This document shows positions 44,691-56,642 of a stretch of DNA of 64,000 bases, in pieces. Positions within the stretch are counted from its first letter, which is position 1. The number at the start of each line of letters is the position of its first letter. Origin of the DNA: Ananas comosus. Its lineage: Eukaryota; Streptophyta; Magnoliopsida; Poales; Bromeliaceae. The notes beneath the pieces were generated by a model, which saw only the letters and a program-made list of their open reading frames with translations, did not search any database and had not been told where the DNA came from. The DNA lies in NCBI RefSeq assembly GCF_001540865.1, contig NC_033635.1, positions 7,623,070 through 7,687,069 of the forward strand, in the 5' to 3' direction. The position numbers were made by a program, and so were the translations under genes.

Positions 44691-45769
44691 TGAGTCACTA
44701 GGGTTTCTCTCTTAACCCTACAGTGTCCACATTCTAAGTTCATGTAACTTTGTTCACTTATTGTCATGTTCAACACATTTATCACACCAATGTTCCAATG
44801 GCACTAGGTTTTCTATGTCATAAGTCTAGTTCTCTATGTCCTAGAGAATGTTCATTATACATCTAGTACATAACATAGGTTATTTACACCATGCATGCAT
44901 ACCATTACTTTATGAAAATTAGCGCTCTAATAACATGCATTACTAGTTACATGTAAATATATTCTCATGCAATTTAATGATTCTTACAACACATGTTCAT
45001 CAACACAAGGTCCAATCATACACTCACTTAGTCTAAGTACTATACTTTAGACATGAGTGGTGACCAAGTCACTTCGGTACACACAACCCACCTTAGGCTC
45101 GATAACGCACTTTATTTGCTTGTAGTCACTTGCAAATAGTGCCTTCTTCCTTGAACTACAAGCTTATCCCCAAGCTTCTTGCCCTAACACAAGAAAAATC
45201 GTTCGTTACCATTTTTGAACCCCAAAACCATTTTACTTCACGGAATCATATTGCCCCCTAATGATTTCCTTTCCTTTATCTAGGGTTTTAAAGAGTTAAA
45301 CAATTTTTAGAACCCTTATATTCCAAAACCCTCTTCTAACCTAGGGTTTCCATAAATCATGGCAGAAACCCAATTCCACATATTAATCTCTACAATTGTA
45401 GCTTAGATTAGTCTAGGGTTTGATAAAAACTCATTTAGGAACCTTAAATCCAAAACCCTTGGGGAAAATCTCAAAACCTCACCTTAGCCTCAAGCTCTCA
45501 CTTCTCCTTGGTCAAGAAGAAAGGCTCCACCACCACCAACTCTCTTTTCCCAAGCTAAATCCCTCACATGCAAGCTTAGAGGTGCTCCAATGATGAGGGG
45601 GAGAAAAAAGGAGATGAGAGAGTGAAGAGGGAGAGAGCTCTTTTGAGGTCTCCAACAAGAAAGAGGGCTGGAGTCCCCTTCTTTTATAGTGAGTTATAAA
45701 ATTGCAGAAAACCCCTCCCACTTCTACTCGCTCAAACCAATCAAAACTGGTAATTCGCGACACTGCGTA

Positions 45770-46140
45770 CCGGTACTCACACACGCATACCAGTACACGG
45801 CCTCTATTTCCAGTACCCGGTTCCCAGTCCCGCAAAACTCGAACGTTGGATTTTCGGACACTCCACTACATACCGGTACTTAGTCTCGCGCATCGATACG
45901 CAATACTAAAGCTTACGACTTTAGTACCAGTACCCAAACTCGATTCCCTCTAAACCAGAGAGCTGATTTTCTAGTATTTATACTACGTACCAGTACTCTA
46001 TCTCGTGTATCGGTACCCAATGCAAAATCTACGAATTTTTTTTCGGTACACAAATCTCAGTACCTCAACCCGAGAGCAAGTTTTCCAGTGTCTGTATTGC
46101 GTACCGATACCCAGTACCTAGTCCCGGTACCCAATGCAGA
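45770..46140. promoter_or_regulatory. LTR palindrome cluster, GTACCGGTAC type (degraded)
   Basis: About a dozen GTACCGGTAC-like sites (e.g. 'gtaccggtac' 45768, 'ataccggtac' 45871, 'gtaccagtac' 45987, 'gtatcggtac' 46007, 'gtaccgatac' 46101) are spread over 370 bases. They lie upstream, on the minus strand, of the TATAAAAG box. Confidence 0.72.
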
Positions 46141-46301
46141 ATCTGCTGCTTTAGTAGATATGAGTATTTGGGGCCCTTTCCACACCAAATTCGTGCCGTA
46201 AACTTCCAAATGCTCCCCAAACCTCGCCAGTACTACTAGTACATCTCTGCAAACTACATCGTACTGGAATTCCACAGTTTGTAGGAGTTCAGTACATTAC
46301 A

Positions 46302-46747
46302 CAACATCTAGACCACCTAGCGAGGATCGTGTGCTCGATTTTCTCCGATTTAAATGGGTGCTCCGATTCAGATATTGATATATTAGAGCCTAACTATTTA
46401 CATTATCAACATTAGTATTGTTATTCTAGCTGTTGTCAATTATATATTCCATACTTGTATCACATCATGCTTATATTTTATATCTAATGAGTTAGTTCAC
46501 TCTTAATTCTTTGCTCTAGACTCTATGTTTCTAGTTATTGCATGACTCGTTGAGTAGATGATCATAGTTGCTCAGACATTATAGATGTGATTAGCCTCAG
46601 TTGCTTTGTTGCTATACCAGTTGAAGTTTCTCAGCTTACTGCCGATTGTCGGTCATTGGACCGTGAGATACTTAAGCATTGTGCATTTTGACAGTCAAGC
46701 ACCTAATGCACATGCCATGTATACCAGCGAACCCGCTATGCTGTTCT
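46302..46747. other. Non-coding sequence, probably old LTR debris
   Basis: AT-rich, no gene. The opening 'ctagaccacctagcgaggat' recalls a phrase found in the gypsy LTRs (near 35274 and 12549), which suggests a strongly decayed LTR. It is interrupted at 46747 by the short LTR element. Confidence 0.4.
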
Positions 46748-47324
46748 TGTTAGAACAAATACCGCAATGAATATCTGATTGTGATTTAAGTCTAAATAAA
46801 TTTTGTGATAAAATTAATAAAATCAACTTACCGATAATCGCAAAATCCAAATAAATATTTTAATTGATCCGAAAGCGTGCAAGGCACTGCCCTAAGGCGT
46901 ATTCCCGCCTTTACGTACGGGATTAACCGAAAATAACACCCCAAGGTACGACCGGAATTCCTCCTCCTGCGAGCACGATCGTGAAGGAGGTTGACAGAGA
47001 CTCTTTCAACACCCAATGATAAAAAGATCAAAACACAATAAAATAAAGAATTTAAATAAAGTTTCTACTTTCATTTTTTCACTTAAATCTCTCTCTCTCA
47101 GCACTGTTCATTGTAGATAAACAGCGCAATCCATTGTATATATAATGGAGAGAGAATGGCACGTTGGGATTCCAACGTTCCCAACATTAATTCCACTTAA
47201 TTCATGCCTTTATGTGGAATTAAGAAGAAATAAATCAAATTTAATTTATCACATTAATTAACTTAATAAATGAGAGTAATTATAAAATTTAATGATATTT
47301 AGAGATTTTGGATTTTCTCCAACA
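46748..47324 (-). repeat. 3' LTR of the small LTR element
   Basis: On the minus strand it starts TGTTGGAGAAAATCC and carries a 'tatatataatgga' run (plus, near 47136), probably the core promoter in complement. A 67-codon frame common to both LTRs is a by-product of the repeat. Confidence 0.83.
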
Positions 47325-48555
47325 ATCCCCCACAAAATTCAAAATCACAAAAAAATTAAACAAACAAGTAAATAAATCATCGGGTGTTTATACTATGCAA
47401 TAGGCGAGGCGTCTTTAAGAGACTTAACCCTACTTAGTGTAAATAATTTTCATCAGAAGGAATCGGAGTGAACCAGGTCTTGAACTACGTTCCTTTGGCC
47501 CTGACTTCAACTATCACACACACAGTACAGAATTCTCTGTCGCGGGTCTGTGCGTTAATGGCCATGCACAGTATCTTGATTTTTCATAAGAGCTTCTATG
47601 GACAGCCCATTCACATAGCCGCGGTCACAAACGGATACTCTTATATAGCTGGTTTCCTCCAGGGATGTGTGTAGAGTCACATCTCGCGAAAATTACGCCT
47701 TGGATCCCATTAAGAGCTCTAAGCTCAACCTAATCCACTACACAGAGCACTACTCACCATAGGGATGGGATTAGAGCTAAAGCTCCTCTATAAAATTTGT
47801 AGAAAGTGCTCTTTGGCCAACCTGACAGCTTGTTTTTACCACATTGAATCTTCTTCAAGGGATCTCCTATCACAAAGGTTGGGTTCCCACTGCAGGAAGG
47901 CCCTTTACCGGCAAAGTCCCATCCCCCTCGATGATTTTAGGACCTTAGTCATATTCAGGCCGTTCGATAAATAATCTGCAAAATTCTAATCAGATCTGAT
48001 AAAACTCAAAGAAACAAATGATCAGAAGTTAGCCATCTAATAAACTTTTGTCTCAACTTAATATGTTTGTCAACTTTAGAATTTAACAATTTCATTTACA
48101 AGCTAAACATTAAGATAAAAGAAATGAAATCACGAGAGCAATTATAATATCAAAATTTATCAAACTGATAAAATAGCTGCCCCCATAAAATCTGAGGTAC
48201 ACCAAACTTTAACGGTCAAAACATTAACAATGTTTAATTAAGTTTGGTTAAATAGCAAGTTAATGGACCAAACATATTTGATTTTAACTAATTACTTTTA
48301 AGTAAATAAGAATGATAGAATCACAATATACTGCAATCAACAATAAAATTTTGAATTAAGAAATGAAGCAAGCATGAATATTTGATTCTGCAGGTAAGAG
48401 GTTNTGAAAATGCTAATCCCAATTAATTTAACTTTGTACTTCAATCATACAAACAAGTTATCAAACAAATTATATACAATATACAAATATAAATATATTT
48501 TTGGATTAGCACTCGTTAGATTTAATCGCAATCAAATTGGAGATACGCCTTAGAT

Positions 48556-49133
48556 TGTTAGGGAAAAACCGCAACGAATATCTGATTGTGATTTAAGTCT
48601 AACTAAATTTTGTGATAAAATTAATAAAATCAACTTACCGATAATAACAAAATCCAAATAAATATTTTAATTGATCCAGAAGCGTGCAAGGCATTGCACT
48701 AAGGCGTATTCTCGCCCTTACGTGCGGGATTAACCGGAAATAACACCCCAAGGTACGACCGGAATTCCTCCTCCTGCCAGCACGATCGTGAAGGAGGTTG
48801 ACGGAGACTCTTTCAACACCCAATGATAAAAAGATCAAAACACAATAAAATAAAGAATTTAAATAAAGTTTCTACTTTCATTTTTTCACTTAAATTTCTC
48901 TCTCAGCACTGTTCATTCATTGAAGATAACCAGTGCAATCCATTGTATATATAATGGAGAGAGAATGGCACGTTGGGATTCCAACGTTCCCAACATTAAT
49001 TCCACTTAATTCATGCCTTTATGTGGAATTAAGAAGAAATAAATCAAATTTAATTCATCAAATTAATTAACATAATAAATAAGAGTAATTATAAAATTTA
49101 ATGATATTTAGAGATTTTGGATTTTCTCCAACA
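48556..49133 (-). repeat. 5' LTR of the small LTR element
   Basis: It is a direct repeat of 46748-47324. The internal sequence next to it, 'ctaaggcgtat' (minus, 48554-48544), also occurs inside each LTR on the plus strand near 46891 and 48699, which is unexplained. Confidence 0.82.
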
Positions 49134-49138
49134 GTTCT

Positions 49139-50169
49139 TTACTGGTAGAGTTGTCCGATCAACCCGTGAGCCTCCCCCGCTAAACTTCGGGTATGGGGTT
49201 AAATATTATCCCTGCTAGATAACTTACTATGAATAAGCCTGAGGTCCTTATGACCAAGTGGCATGATTGGGTAATATTACACTAAATCTTATATTGATGC
49301 ATTTACTTCAATAGCGACTAGCTTGTATTATCCTGCTTTTATTCCTGTGCTATGTTCATATCTTGCAAATTCATTCTATACCCATCTACCTGCTTTTTTT
49401 CGTTGCTGATTATTGTACACCTGTTGGTACAACTTGCTCGTCGCCGGTGCGTTATACTCATTGGGATACATTCAGTTATATCTCACACCCTATTTCTAGC
49501 AGGTATCTTGGGTGTTGAAAAAGAGGATGCTTTGTAAGGATCTCGGTAGATTGCATTGTCCCATTAGAATTAGTTGATGACCCTTTCCTTTTAAGCTTGC
49601 AAATACGATGAATGTTAAATATTTTAAGTTATACAGTTGAATGTTGAATTGTGTTTGTTTGTAATGTATGACAATCAGTTTTGATGTGAAAGTACACTTG
49701 GTTTTCGATTATGGATTTCAAAAGAGTTTTATATAAGAAAAACAGCGATGGGAGGAAATTTATATTTTAGTTGCGGAGACGTGAGAGCTATGTTTGATAT
49801 ATTGCGGAGATATGAAGGGATATGCGTCGGCGGTATCACCCCTGTAGTTTACTAGTGGAAGTCTTGCTTGTATGATTGCTTTAAGTTTATAGATGTGCAA
49901 CCACCACTATTTGTATGCTCGTGATTGTCTACCATATTGTAGTGTGCTTAAGACTGCATATATGGAAGAGATTCTAAGACTGCATATATGGAAGAGATTC
50001 TGTCCGTATGGATAGAAAAAGTCTACGCACATGGCGGACCTATGCATATCCCGAGGCATGATATGTTTCAAAACTTCACCCGATTGGCTAATTGCGCAAT
50101 CTGTTTGTTTCAAAATAAAAATAGTCACCTCTATCGAACTAAACCCTTTCAAATTGAAAAGGTTAATCT
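49139..50169. other. Non-coding, decayed gypsy LTR-like sequence
   Basis: No gene is visible. The 49431-49520 stretch faintly follows the 'tctcac...cctatttct' phrase of the gypsy LTRs, and gypsy pol debris follows. A 27-base direct duplication ('ctgcatatatggaagagatt' unit) lies at 49946-50000. Confidence 0.4.
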
Positions 50170-50690
50170 CGAGGCATGACAAAAAGGTTCATTGAACCAG
50201 ATGTATCGCCTAAGAGAGCCCATTACTATTCGTCAAGAAAAAAGACAGGACTTTGAGGTTGCGTGTGGATTATCAAAAACTTCATAATATCACAATTAAG
50301 AACAAAATATCCGTTACCCGGCATCATCGACGATCTATTTGATCAATTTCAAGAGTCTCAAGTACACAATGATTGATCTTCTATCGGACAAAGCACCAGT
50401 TGAAAATCAAACCAAAAGACGTGCACAAAACGGCATTTAGAATGCAGTGTCGGAATTCCTTGAGGGAATTCCTCCCTTCTAGAAAGGGACAGAATGCAAC
50501 CATCTTTGTGGTTGCATTTTCAAACACTAGCAGAAACCCAGTACTTGTCCGACTGCGTCGTTCGAACTCACCAATGCTCCAGCGACAATCATAGATCAAT
50601 GAACTGCATTTTTAAACCCTTTTTTGGACAAATTTACTGTGATCTTCCTCGACCACGTCATGATTTATACATGGAGTTGAAAAGGCAGCT
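50170..50690 (+). pseudogene. Ancient gypsy reverse transcriptase remnant
   Basis: Fragments of the gypsy reverse transcriptase are readable across frames: the region equivalent to VKKKDG..LRVCVDY, KNKYPLP, 'IDDLFDQF' (about 50180-50350), IKPKDVHKTAF (about 50408-50440), then LTNAP and FLDKFTVIFLD (50558-50660). The catalytic IDD reads LDH. About 115 bases of unrelated hairpin-rich sequence replace the part between them. Stops and frameshifts throughout show this is old. Confidence 0.72.
50443..50545. repeat. Hairpin-rich insertion in the RT remnant
   Basis: Two hairpins: GGAATTCC repeated across 'ttgag' (50453-50475), and AATGCAACCA / TGGTTGCATT with a 6-base loop (50492-50518). They occupy the place of normal RT sequence, as a tiny foldback insertion would. 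No clear TSD. Confidence 0.4.
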
Positions 50691-51177
50691 ATTTTTTTTA
50701 TTGTTCACAGGCCCCTTACATCTTCTATTCACAAGATAATGGAAAAAAAATGAAGATAAATAAAAAAAAATGATTACATATAAATAGACAACAAGTTGCA
50801 GCCCAACTGCAGGATAATTGACTTCGAACAAACAAGATTGACTTCGAACAAACAAGAATTTTGAGACAAAACTACATTCAAAGAAGCCATACCTAAAACC
50901 GGAAATAAAGGAAGAACCTTAGAGACTACTGCTGAAGCTCCCAATTATGCCAAGTCAGTGGCAATCCAAGCTACGGCCAGCATACTTACCAAAATCTGAA
51001 ACATGAACAAACATAGAATAAATAAACAAAATAGGCACTTCTTAAAATAATTTCCCTTTTGGTAGAATGTTAGAAGATACATAAGGCGTGCACATGACAT
51101 TACATAAAATCGAAGTGAGAAAGTCTCTACCAAATTGTAAATGGGCGACAACTATCACACAGAGCTAACTTTGTCTG
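50691..51177 (-). other. Likely 3'UTR and downstream flank of the MAPKKK gene
   Basis: AT-rich and non-coding. On the minus strand it directly follows the stop codon at 51178. Possible poly(A) signals are present as A/T runs but none is decisive. Confidence 0.45.
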
Positions 51178-52765
51178 TCAGCGCCGCCGTGTAGAGCAAT
51201 TGGAAGCCGAGGAAGACCACATCGATCTCTTCACGAACGGGTGCTCCAAAAGTTGGGATGTTGAGGGTCGATCATCGGGATTTACTTTGACACATTGGCT
51301 AATGAAATCACGGGCATCTGTCGATAGAAAGTTTGGTATAGGAGGTTGTTCTCCCCGACCAATCTTGAACAAAGCTTGTGTCTGCAAATAAAAGAAAATA
51401 CATGAACAGTTAAAAAAGCATTGCACTACACTAAAGTATTCCTTCAGATATATTATATGCTGAGTCGCTGACGATGCCGGGTGGGTCGCAACTTATAATT
51501 TAATACGGGATAAGTTATCAGCGATTTGTGTAATTCAGTTTTCAAGTTAAAAAATAGCTTCCAATGCTATTTCAAGTACTTGAACAGCTGTAGTGGAAAC
51601 TAGTGTCCGAGTATCTTGCAGTTCCTTTCTTTGATCTTTTACTATCATGCAACACTACAGCTTCCCTCTAGTAATATAAATGTATTATGTACAGAAATCC
51701 TCCATTGCACAGGTGTGGGACATCAAACATAGGACAAAGACTGACTCAACTCAGCAACATGACAACTCCAAGAAACTAATGTTTCCTTAAGGTTTTCGCC
51801 TATATGTAGAGTGTTACTTTGCCAAAATAATGTAATCTGTATTTGATATATCCTATGCAATTATTGTACAAAAACATAAAGATCCAAATCTTTGTCCGTC
51901 ATGAATTAGAAGATAGATTCTCAACTATAGGAGGTCAGCAATAACTGTAATGAGGAACATATTAGCACAATTTTTGGGCAAGCACACAATGGACACATCT
52001 CAAAGATTGACCATGGATCTCGACCTCATGCCCGAATATTTGCAGAAGGATTGAACTGAGAATGGGCCAATACTGTTTGTGCAGCAGGGCTCAGCTACAG
52101 ACTGGGCATTATCATTATAGTCGGTAAATCAAGACAGACAGATATTTATAGTAACTGACCTGAGATTACGGTTTTTGCCTTACCAAGAGGCTGATTTGCA
52201 ATTTACACTGAGGAACATTTATGGCATTTGCTCAACAATAGCATGATTTGTCCACAATAGGAGAGCCAATTAAAAAATTCAAACAAGAGTGCAGGAGTTA
52301 CAACGGCGCTAACGATCTGGCAATCACAGCTGGATTTATGGGGAGAGTATAGCTAGCAGGCCACTTTATAATATCAGCAACTACAATGCAGCAAGGGACC
52401 TCTCCTCACCACCCAAACTTACCATAGACTCCAAGAGTAGCTGTAACTTAAAAGCTAGGAGTCTTAAAATAAAAATCTTGTGCCTTCCGATTATGACTCT
52501 CTAACATGCTAGATAGTTTTACACGATCTCTTTGATAGTTCAAACACATAGAAAAGGAAAGGAGGGGCATTCCTTTTTTCATTAATGACCCAATAACAAA
52601 GTTAACTCCCTGCGAAGCTAAAATGTAAGCAATAGTTGAATGCTAAATATTACTGACCCACTCCAGATTAGGATAGGGAAGCTGACGTGTCAGCATCTCC
52701 AAAACAGTGCAACCTAAGCTCCATATATCTGCTGCAGGCCCATATGTCCTTCTAGGATTGACAAC
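51178..52765 (-). CDS. MEKK1-type MAP kinase kinase kinase, last two exons
   Basis: The product would phosphorylate MAPKKs in stress or immune signalling. Two minus-strand exons are visible: 52765-52658 (36 codons, VVNPRRTYGPAADIWSLGCT through PYPNLEW) and 51381-51178 (67 codons plus stop, starting TQALFKIGRGEQPP). Acceptor sequences are TTTTCAG and TTTGCAG, and the donor reads TGG|GTCAGT; both junctions are phase 0 with a 1276-base intron. The kinase landmarks are subdomain IX (DIWSLGCTVLEM) and XI (DRPSTSQLLEHPF). Usual preceding exons (ATP loop, catalytic HRD, DFG, APE) are not found up to 64000. The gene is either a 3' fragment or has an intron of more than 11 kb filled with transposons. 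Length to the stop after HPFVKR fits the family. Confidence 0.82.
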
Positions 52766-54586
52766 CTGAAAATGAAAGTGTTTAGTCAGAAAGAGCTTAA
52801 ACAGTTGTGCCCAAATAACATGACACCTTAAATTATTGCATGTGCAATAAATATAAAGGAAATATATAAAAAGTATAAGCAACAAAACAAACATTTAGCT
52901 ATTTTGTTTCCCTGCTAAGAATGATACATGAGGACTCCGAAAACAATGGCAATGTAACTTAGAAAAGTATAATTATTGTCTCAATTTAACTTCAAACAAC
53001 CGGTTTGACTGAAAAACTTGAAATAAGGACTGAATATAAAAAAAGTTTGAATTTGAAACAATGCAACTAATTTGCAAAATAACAGATGAAAGCATGCTTG
53101 CTGATTCCCTTTATTCAATTGTTTCAATAATACTAACAAGAATGATGAAACAAACTTTTTCCTGTGATCAAAACGTAATGATGGTTCTACCACATAACAG
53201 GTGGTCCTTTTAACAATAACAAATTAGGCTGAATATAACAATCCATATTAGATTTTGTATAGCACTGAAAAGATACTTAAAATAGCAATCTAAAATTTCA
53301 AATTACTGCCTATGATCTCATTAAATTGTTATAAACTAACAGGCAGATGCACATTATATCAGTTTATGTCACAGAGAAACCTGGAAAAAGAATGGTTGCC
53401 AGTTAAAAATGTGATTTTATTAGACTAAATGAGATTATTGAATACTTCACATTTGAAATTTATTCACAATTGAGAACTTATGGAAGTTTTGAGTTACCAG
53501 CCTACTTTCCTAAAGGGTATTGACTACTTTCAGGGAATACATTTAAGTAGGAAAATTAGTTCAGTTTACCAGTTTATGTAGGATCTGCAAACACTAAGGA
53601 TTGACAGGGCCGCCCCATGCTGACCGTGCCGTATTGTGCTGAGGCCATGTTGGCATGTAGCATGAAGCCATGCTAACACCTTAGCAACAAATTTTTTTTT
53701 TTTTGCTTGAATTTTTCATGCATTTTGATTTTTTTTTTTTTTTTGAGAATAAAAACCTTTAGAAAGGATTTTCTATATTTGAAATATGTAGATCTTGTAA
53801 ATCTACTGGCAGTTTGACCAATTAATGAGTTCCATTGTACAATGAGACCAAATTTTCGTGAAAAAATACAAGATGATTTTTCTCAATTTTTTATTCATCA
53901 TTATAGATCTAGTGAATTTACAGACAGTAGTGGTTTTCTAGGAAGTTTTCATGCATATACTTTCATCCTATATATAAAAGTTATTTTTAATTATTAAGAT
54001 CTTTAAGACTCTATTCTTAACATTGTACAAGATATAACACTTCAGCCATTTTTCATGAAAATTTTATAAAAATACCCGTGCCAATGTGTGTCGTGGTGCT
54101 AGTGGCGTGCCACTGTGCTATGGGTATGCTGTTATTGGTATGCACGAGGGGCAGTGCCACTGTGTCATGAATGGCACAGCAATCCTTGCATACACTGTTA
54201 TGGGTATGCTGGAATCACCAAGATCCAAATTGCATTCCAGTGCAACCAACATAAAAATGGATCAGGTCTGACAAAGGTATAAAAAAATAAATAAAATAAA
54301 CCAATGCATAAACAATCTACTAAATTTATAGTCATAAACAAGTTCAATTAGGTCAATCAACTAAGTCATAACTAGGAACTGGAAAGGAAAATATTCTAGG
54401 GGTACAAGTCTATAACAAGTGAAACTTTGTAGTGCACACAAATATCTAAATAAATAGCGACTGACATATCTTGCCTAGTTAGGAGCAAGCAACTCATGAG
54501 CAATATAGTAACTCATGAGCAATATAGTCTACACTATAAGAAACCAATCATGTTCTATAAGGTGTTTGAACTTGCAGCTTTCTACC
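52766..54586. other. AT-rich sequence upstream of the MAPKKK exon, with a possible decayed hAT fragment
   Basis: I searched for the exon that should precede VVNP (ending in GT-FWMAPE) and did not find it. 53607-54215 has CAGGGCCGCCCC at the left, an hAT-like terminus, and scattered GTGCC/GGCAC and 'gggtatgct' repeats (54115, 54202). No matching right terminus was seen. The rest is plain intron-like or intergenic sequence. Confidence 0.4.
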
Positions 54587-55003
54587 ATGTAATACCCTAG
54601 ACTAGATAATTATTTGTTTGGGACCATTTTTAAAAAAAAATTGGACCCTTTTGTAATTTGTAATAGTAGAAGGGCTTGGCAGAATTTTGTTCAAAATTAA
54701 ACCCTAATTAACTGACTCCATCTCTCTCTTCCCCCCCTGTACAGAGATCTCTCTCGTGGTCCCTCGTCCACACAGACATGCTCCACGTCACTCCCCACAT
54801 TCGTGCTCTCTCTCTTCTCCCTCTCGCTCGAGCGCACGTTGTCCTTGGTCGCCGCCACACTCCTCAATCATTGACAGCATTGTTCGGTTCATCATCGACG
54901 TCGTTTGGTTCATTGTCTACGGCACTTCGCTCGCCGTCGTCTTCTTCATCGTCTTTCAAAAGGTTCTGAAGTTTGACTCTCTATGCATTTCGACTGGATA
55001 GCT
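54587..55003 (+). repeat. Diverged direct repeat copy 1 (LTR-like 5' part)
   Basis: It starts TGTAATACCCTAGAC and shares the order 'ttggaccc', 'gggcttggc(a/g)g(a/c)attttgt', 'taattaa', 'ctctctc', 'gccacactcctca', 'aaggttc' with 63331-63775. The start and composition resemble the U3 and leader of a gypsy LTR of another family. It is cut at 55003 by the copia element. Short frames in it are not conserved between copies. Confidence 0.6.
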
Positions 55004-55218
55004 TGTTATGGAAAGTCAAAATGTTATGGAAAGTCAAAATTGTATATATTATGTTTCTATTTAGCTAGCATAGTTTAAGGCATCTTTTCTTAGAGATCTT
55101 TCCTTAGAGATCTTTCCTTATTAAATATCTTATTATAGAAATATTTATGTATATATATCTTTGTAATTCATTATTGAATGAATAAGAAGAATTTGTATTC
55201 TCTGTGTTCTTTTCTTCA
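55004..55218 (+). repeat. Copia 5' LTR
   Basis: It starts with an 18-base unit TGTTATGGAAAGTCAAAA given twice in a row, and ends TTTCTTCA. Relative to the 3' LTR it has an extra 'agagatctttcctt' copy near 55098-55112. A 'tatatatct' run near 55151 may be the TATA region. Confidence 0.87.
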
Positions 55219-55230
55219 TGGTATCAGAGC
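55219..55230 (+). promoter_or_regulatory. Copia primer binding site
   Basis: TGGTATCAGAGC directly after the LTR end CA, complementary to initiator Met-tRNA. Confidence 0.92.
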
Positions 55231-55478
55231 AAAACCCTAATTCTAGGGTATAGCGATCCAGTGCTGTCTTTCTCCCTCACCGGATCTCATCGGCGCTACA
55301 GTACCGCTACAGTGCGCTACAGTATTGGTGTTATTGCTGCAGTCTAAGGTTCGTGCATCTGGTTCCTGTTTTTTGATCCTTAGGTGACATACCTAGGGTT
55401 GCTTATTTGCCTCGCATCGAGGTGTAGAGTGCAGCCCTGAGAGCTGCTTTGTGACTTGGTCTCGTTGTCCAAGACGCC

Positions 55479-56642
55479 ATGTCTGAAACTGTGTCTGCTA
55501 AGAGTTAGCCAAAATCTGTGATTGCTGATGTGATCCCAATAATGACCAAAATCACATAACACAAACTCACCGGCTCCAATTATCTGGAATAGAGCAAGAC
55601 AGTTCGTGTTTATCTACGAAGCATTGATAAGGATGATCACCTAACTAGCGATCCACCGGACGATGATACAAAGCAAGCTTGGTTGAGGGAAGATGCTCGG
55701 TTGTTCTTACAACTCAGGAACTCCATTCAAAGTGAGGTAATTAATCTAATTAATCATTGTGAGTTTGTGAAAGAATTGATGGATTATTTAGATTTTTTAT
55801 ACTCTGGCAAAGGGAACCTCTCCCGCATATATGATGTTTGTAAGGCATTTTACCGATCTGAGAAGCAGGATAGGTCTCTCACAGCCTATTTTATGGACTT
55901 TAAACGTGTTTATGAAGAGCTTAATGTTTTGTTACCCTTTAGTCCTGATGTAAAAGTGCAGCAGGTTCAACGCGAGCAAATGGCGGTTATGAGTTTTCTT
56001 GCTGTCTTACCCCCAGAATTTGAGATAGCTAAATCTCAGATTCTTTCTAGCTCTGAGATTTCCTCTTTGCATGATACTTTCACCCAAGTACTTTGTACGG
56101 AGACTCCTCAATTTTCTCAATCTACTAATAGCGCGCTTGTGAGTCACAATGATAATGGACGGCATAATAATAGAGGGGGCAATAGAGGGATTATTGCCAA
56201 TAGAGGTAATCACCGTCATGGAGAGACTACCTCTAATCGAGATTTTGGAGTTGTTTGCTATTACTGTCATGAACCTGGTCATACAAAGCGCACATGTTTG
56301 AAACTTCAAAATAAGAACCAACGATCTCAGATGGCCAACATGGCAGCCGAGGAGTATACAACCCCATCCTCAGAGAAAACCATTTTGGTGTCTGCTGAAG
56401 AATTTGCACAATTCTCCCAATATCAGGCATCCTTAAAGTCCACCAATTCCCCTGTCACTGCACTCTCCGAGTCAGGTAAATCCACATCATGCCTTGTGTC
56501 TTCCCATTCCAAATGGGTCATTGATTCTGTTGATACAGACCATATGACAGGTAACTCTAGTCTTTTATCTGCCTTTCAGTCTCATATAACATCTTCTACT
56601 TTTACTTTAGCTGATGGATCTACCTCGTGTCATGGGTTCTAG
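55479..56642 (+). pseudogene. Copia gag and protease start (broken)
   Basis: Gag packages element RNA. A start MSETVSAK near 55479 is followed by three early in-frame stops (near 55506, 55557, 55588), after which the frame is open from 55683 to 56642. Residues match copia gag (KGNLSRIYDVCKAFYR, SLTAYFMDFKRVYEEL) and a zinc knuckle CYYCHEPGHTKRTC (CX2CX4HX4C, near 56258-56299). The protease start reads WVIDSVDTDHMTG where family members have DSGAT, so the catalytic triad Gly is lost. The frame breaks near 56635. Confidence 0.85.

Larger units (their letters stand above)
39425..46301 (-). mobile_element. Minus-strand gypsy LTR, interrupted by a nest of two solo LTRs
   Basis: The pieces are 39425-39652 and 44389-46301. 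The first matches the 'cagtgggta...caccaggtc' portion of other minus LTRs. The second ends ...GTTCAGTACATTACA (46301), the complement of a TGTAATGTACTG start. Its U3 carries degraded GTACCGGTAC palindromes (45770-46140) and a TATAAAAG box on the minus strand (about 45681-45688). The expected TGTCACGCC terminus is not found to the left, so that end is truncated or displaced. Confidence 0.65.
46748..49133 (-). mobile_element. Small non-autonomous LTR retrotransposon, TSD GTTCT
   Basis: Direct LTRs at 46748-47324 and 48556-49133 (577 and 578 bases) differ at only a few dozen sites. The ends are TGTT...AACA and the flanks are perfect GTTCT (46743-46747 and 49134-49138). A polypurine run TTGTGGGGGAT on the minus strand (47325-47336) next to the left LTR sets the orientation as minus. 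The 1.23-kb interior has no gag or pol and no canonical TGG primer site, so it depends on another element. The size lies between TRIM and LARD classes. One N is at 48404. Confidence 0.85.

Noticed and set aside
6490..46140. CRISPR array or bacterial-type repeat system from the regularly spaced palindromes
   Set aside because: Spacers are short, not unique, and repeated between LTR copies; the context is plant retrotransposon U3 DNA and no cas genes exist.
46828..47031. Conserved 67-codon frame present twice (also 48635-48838)
   Set aside because: It is repeated because both copies lie in the two LTRs of one element; a start codon, motif or codon-level constraint is not evident.
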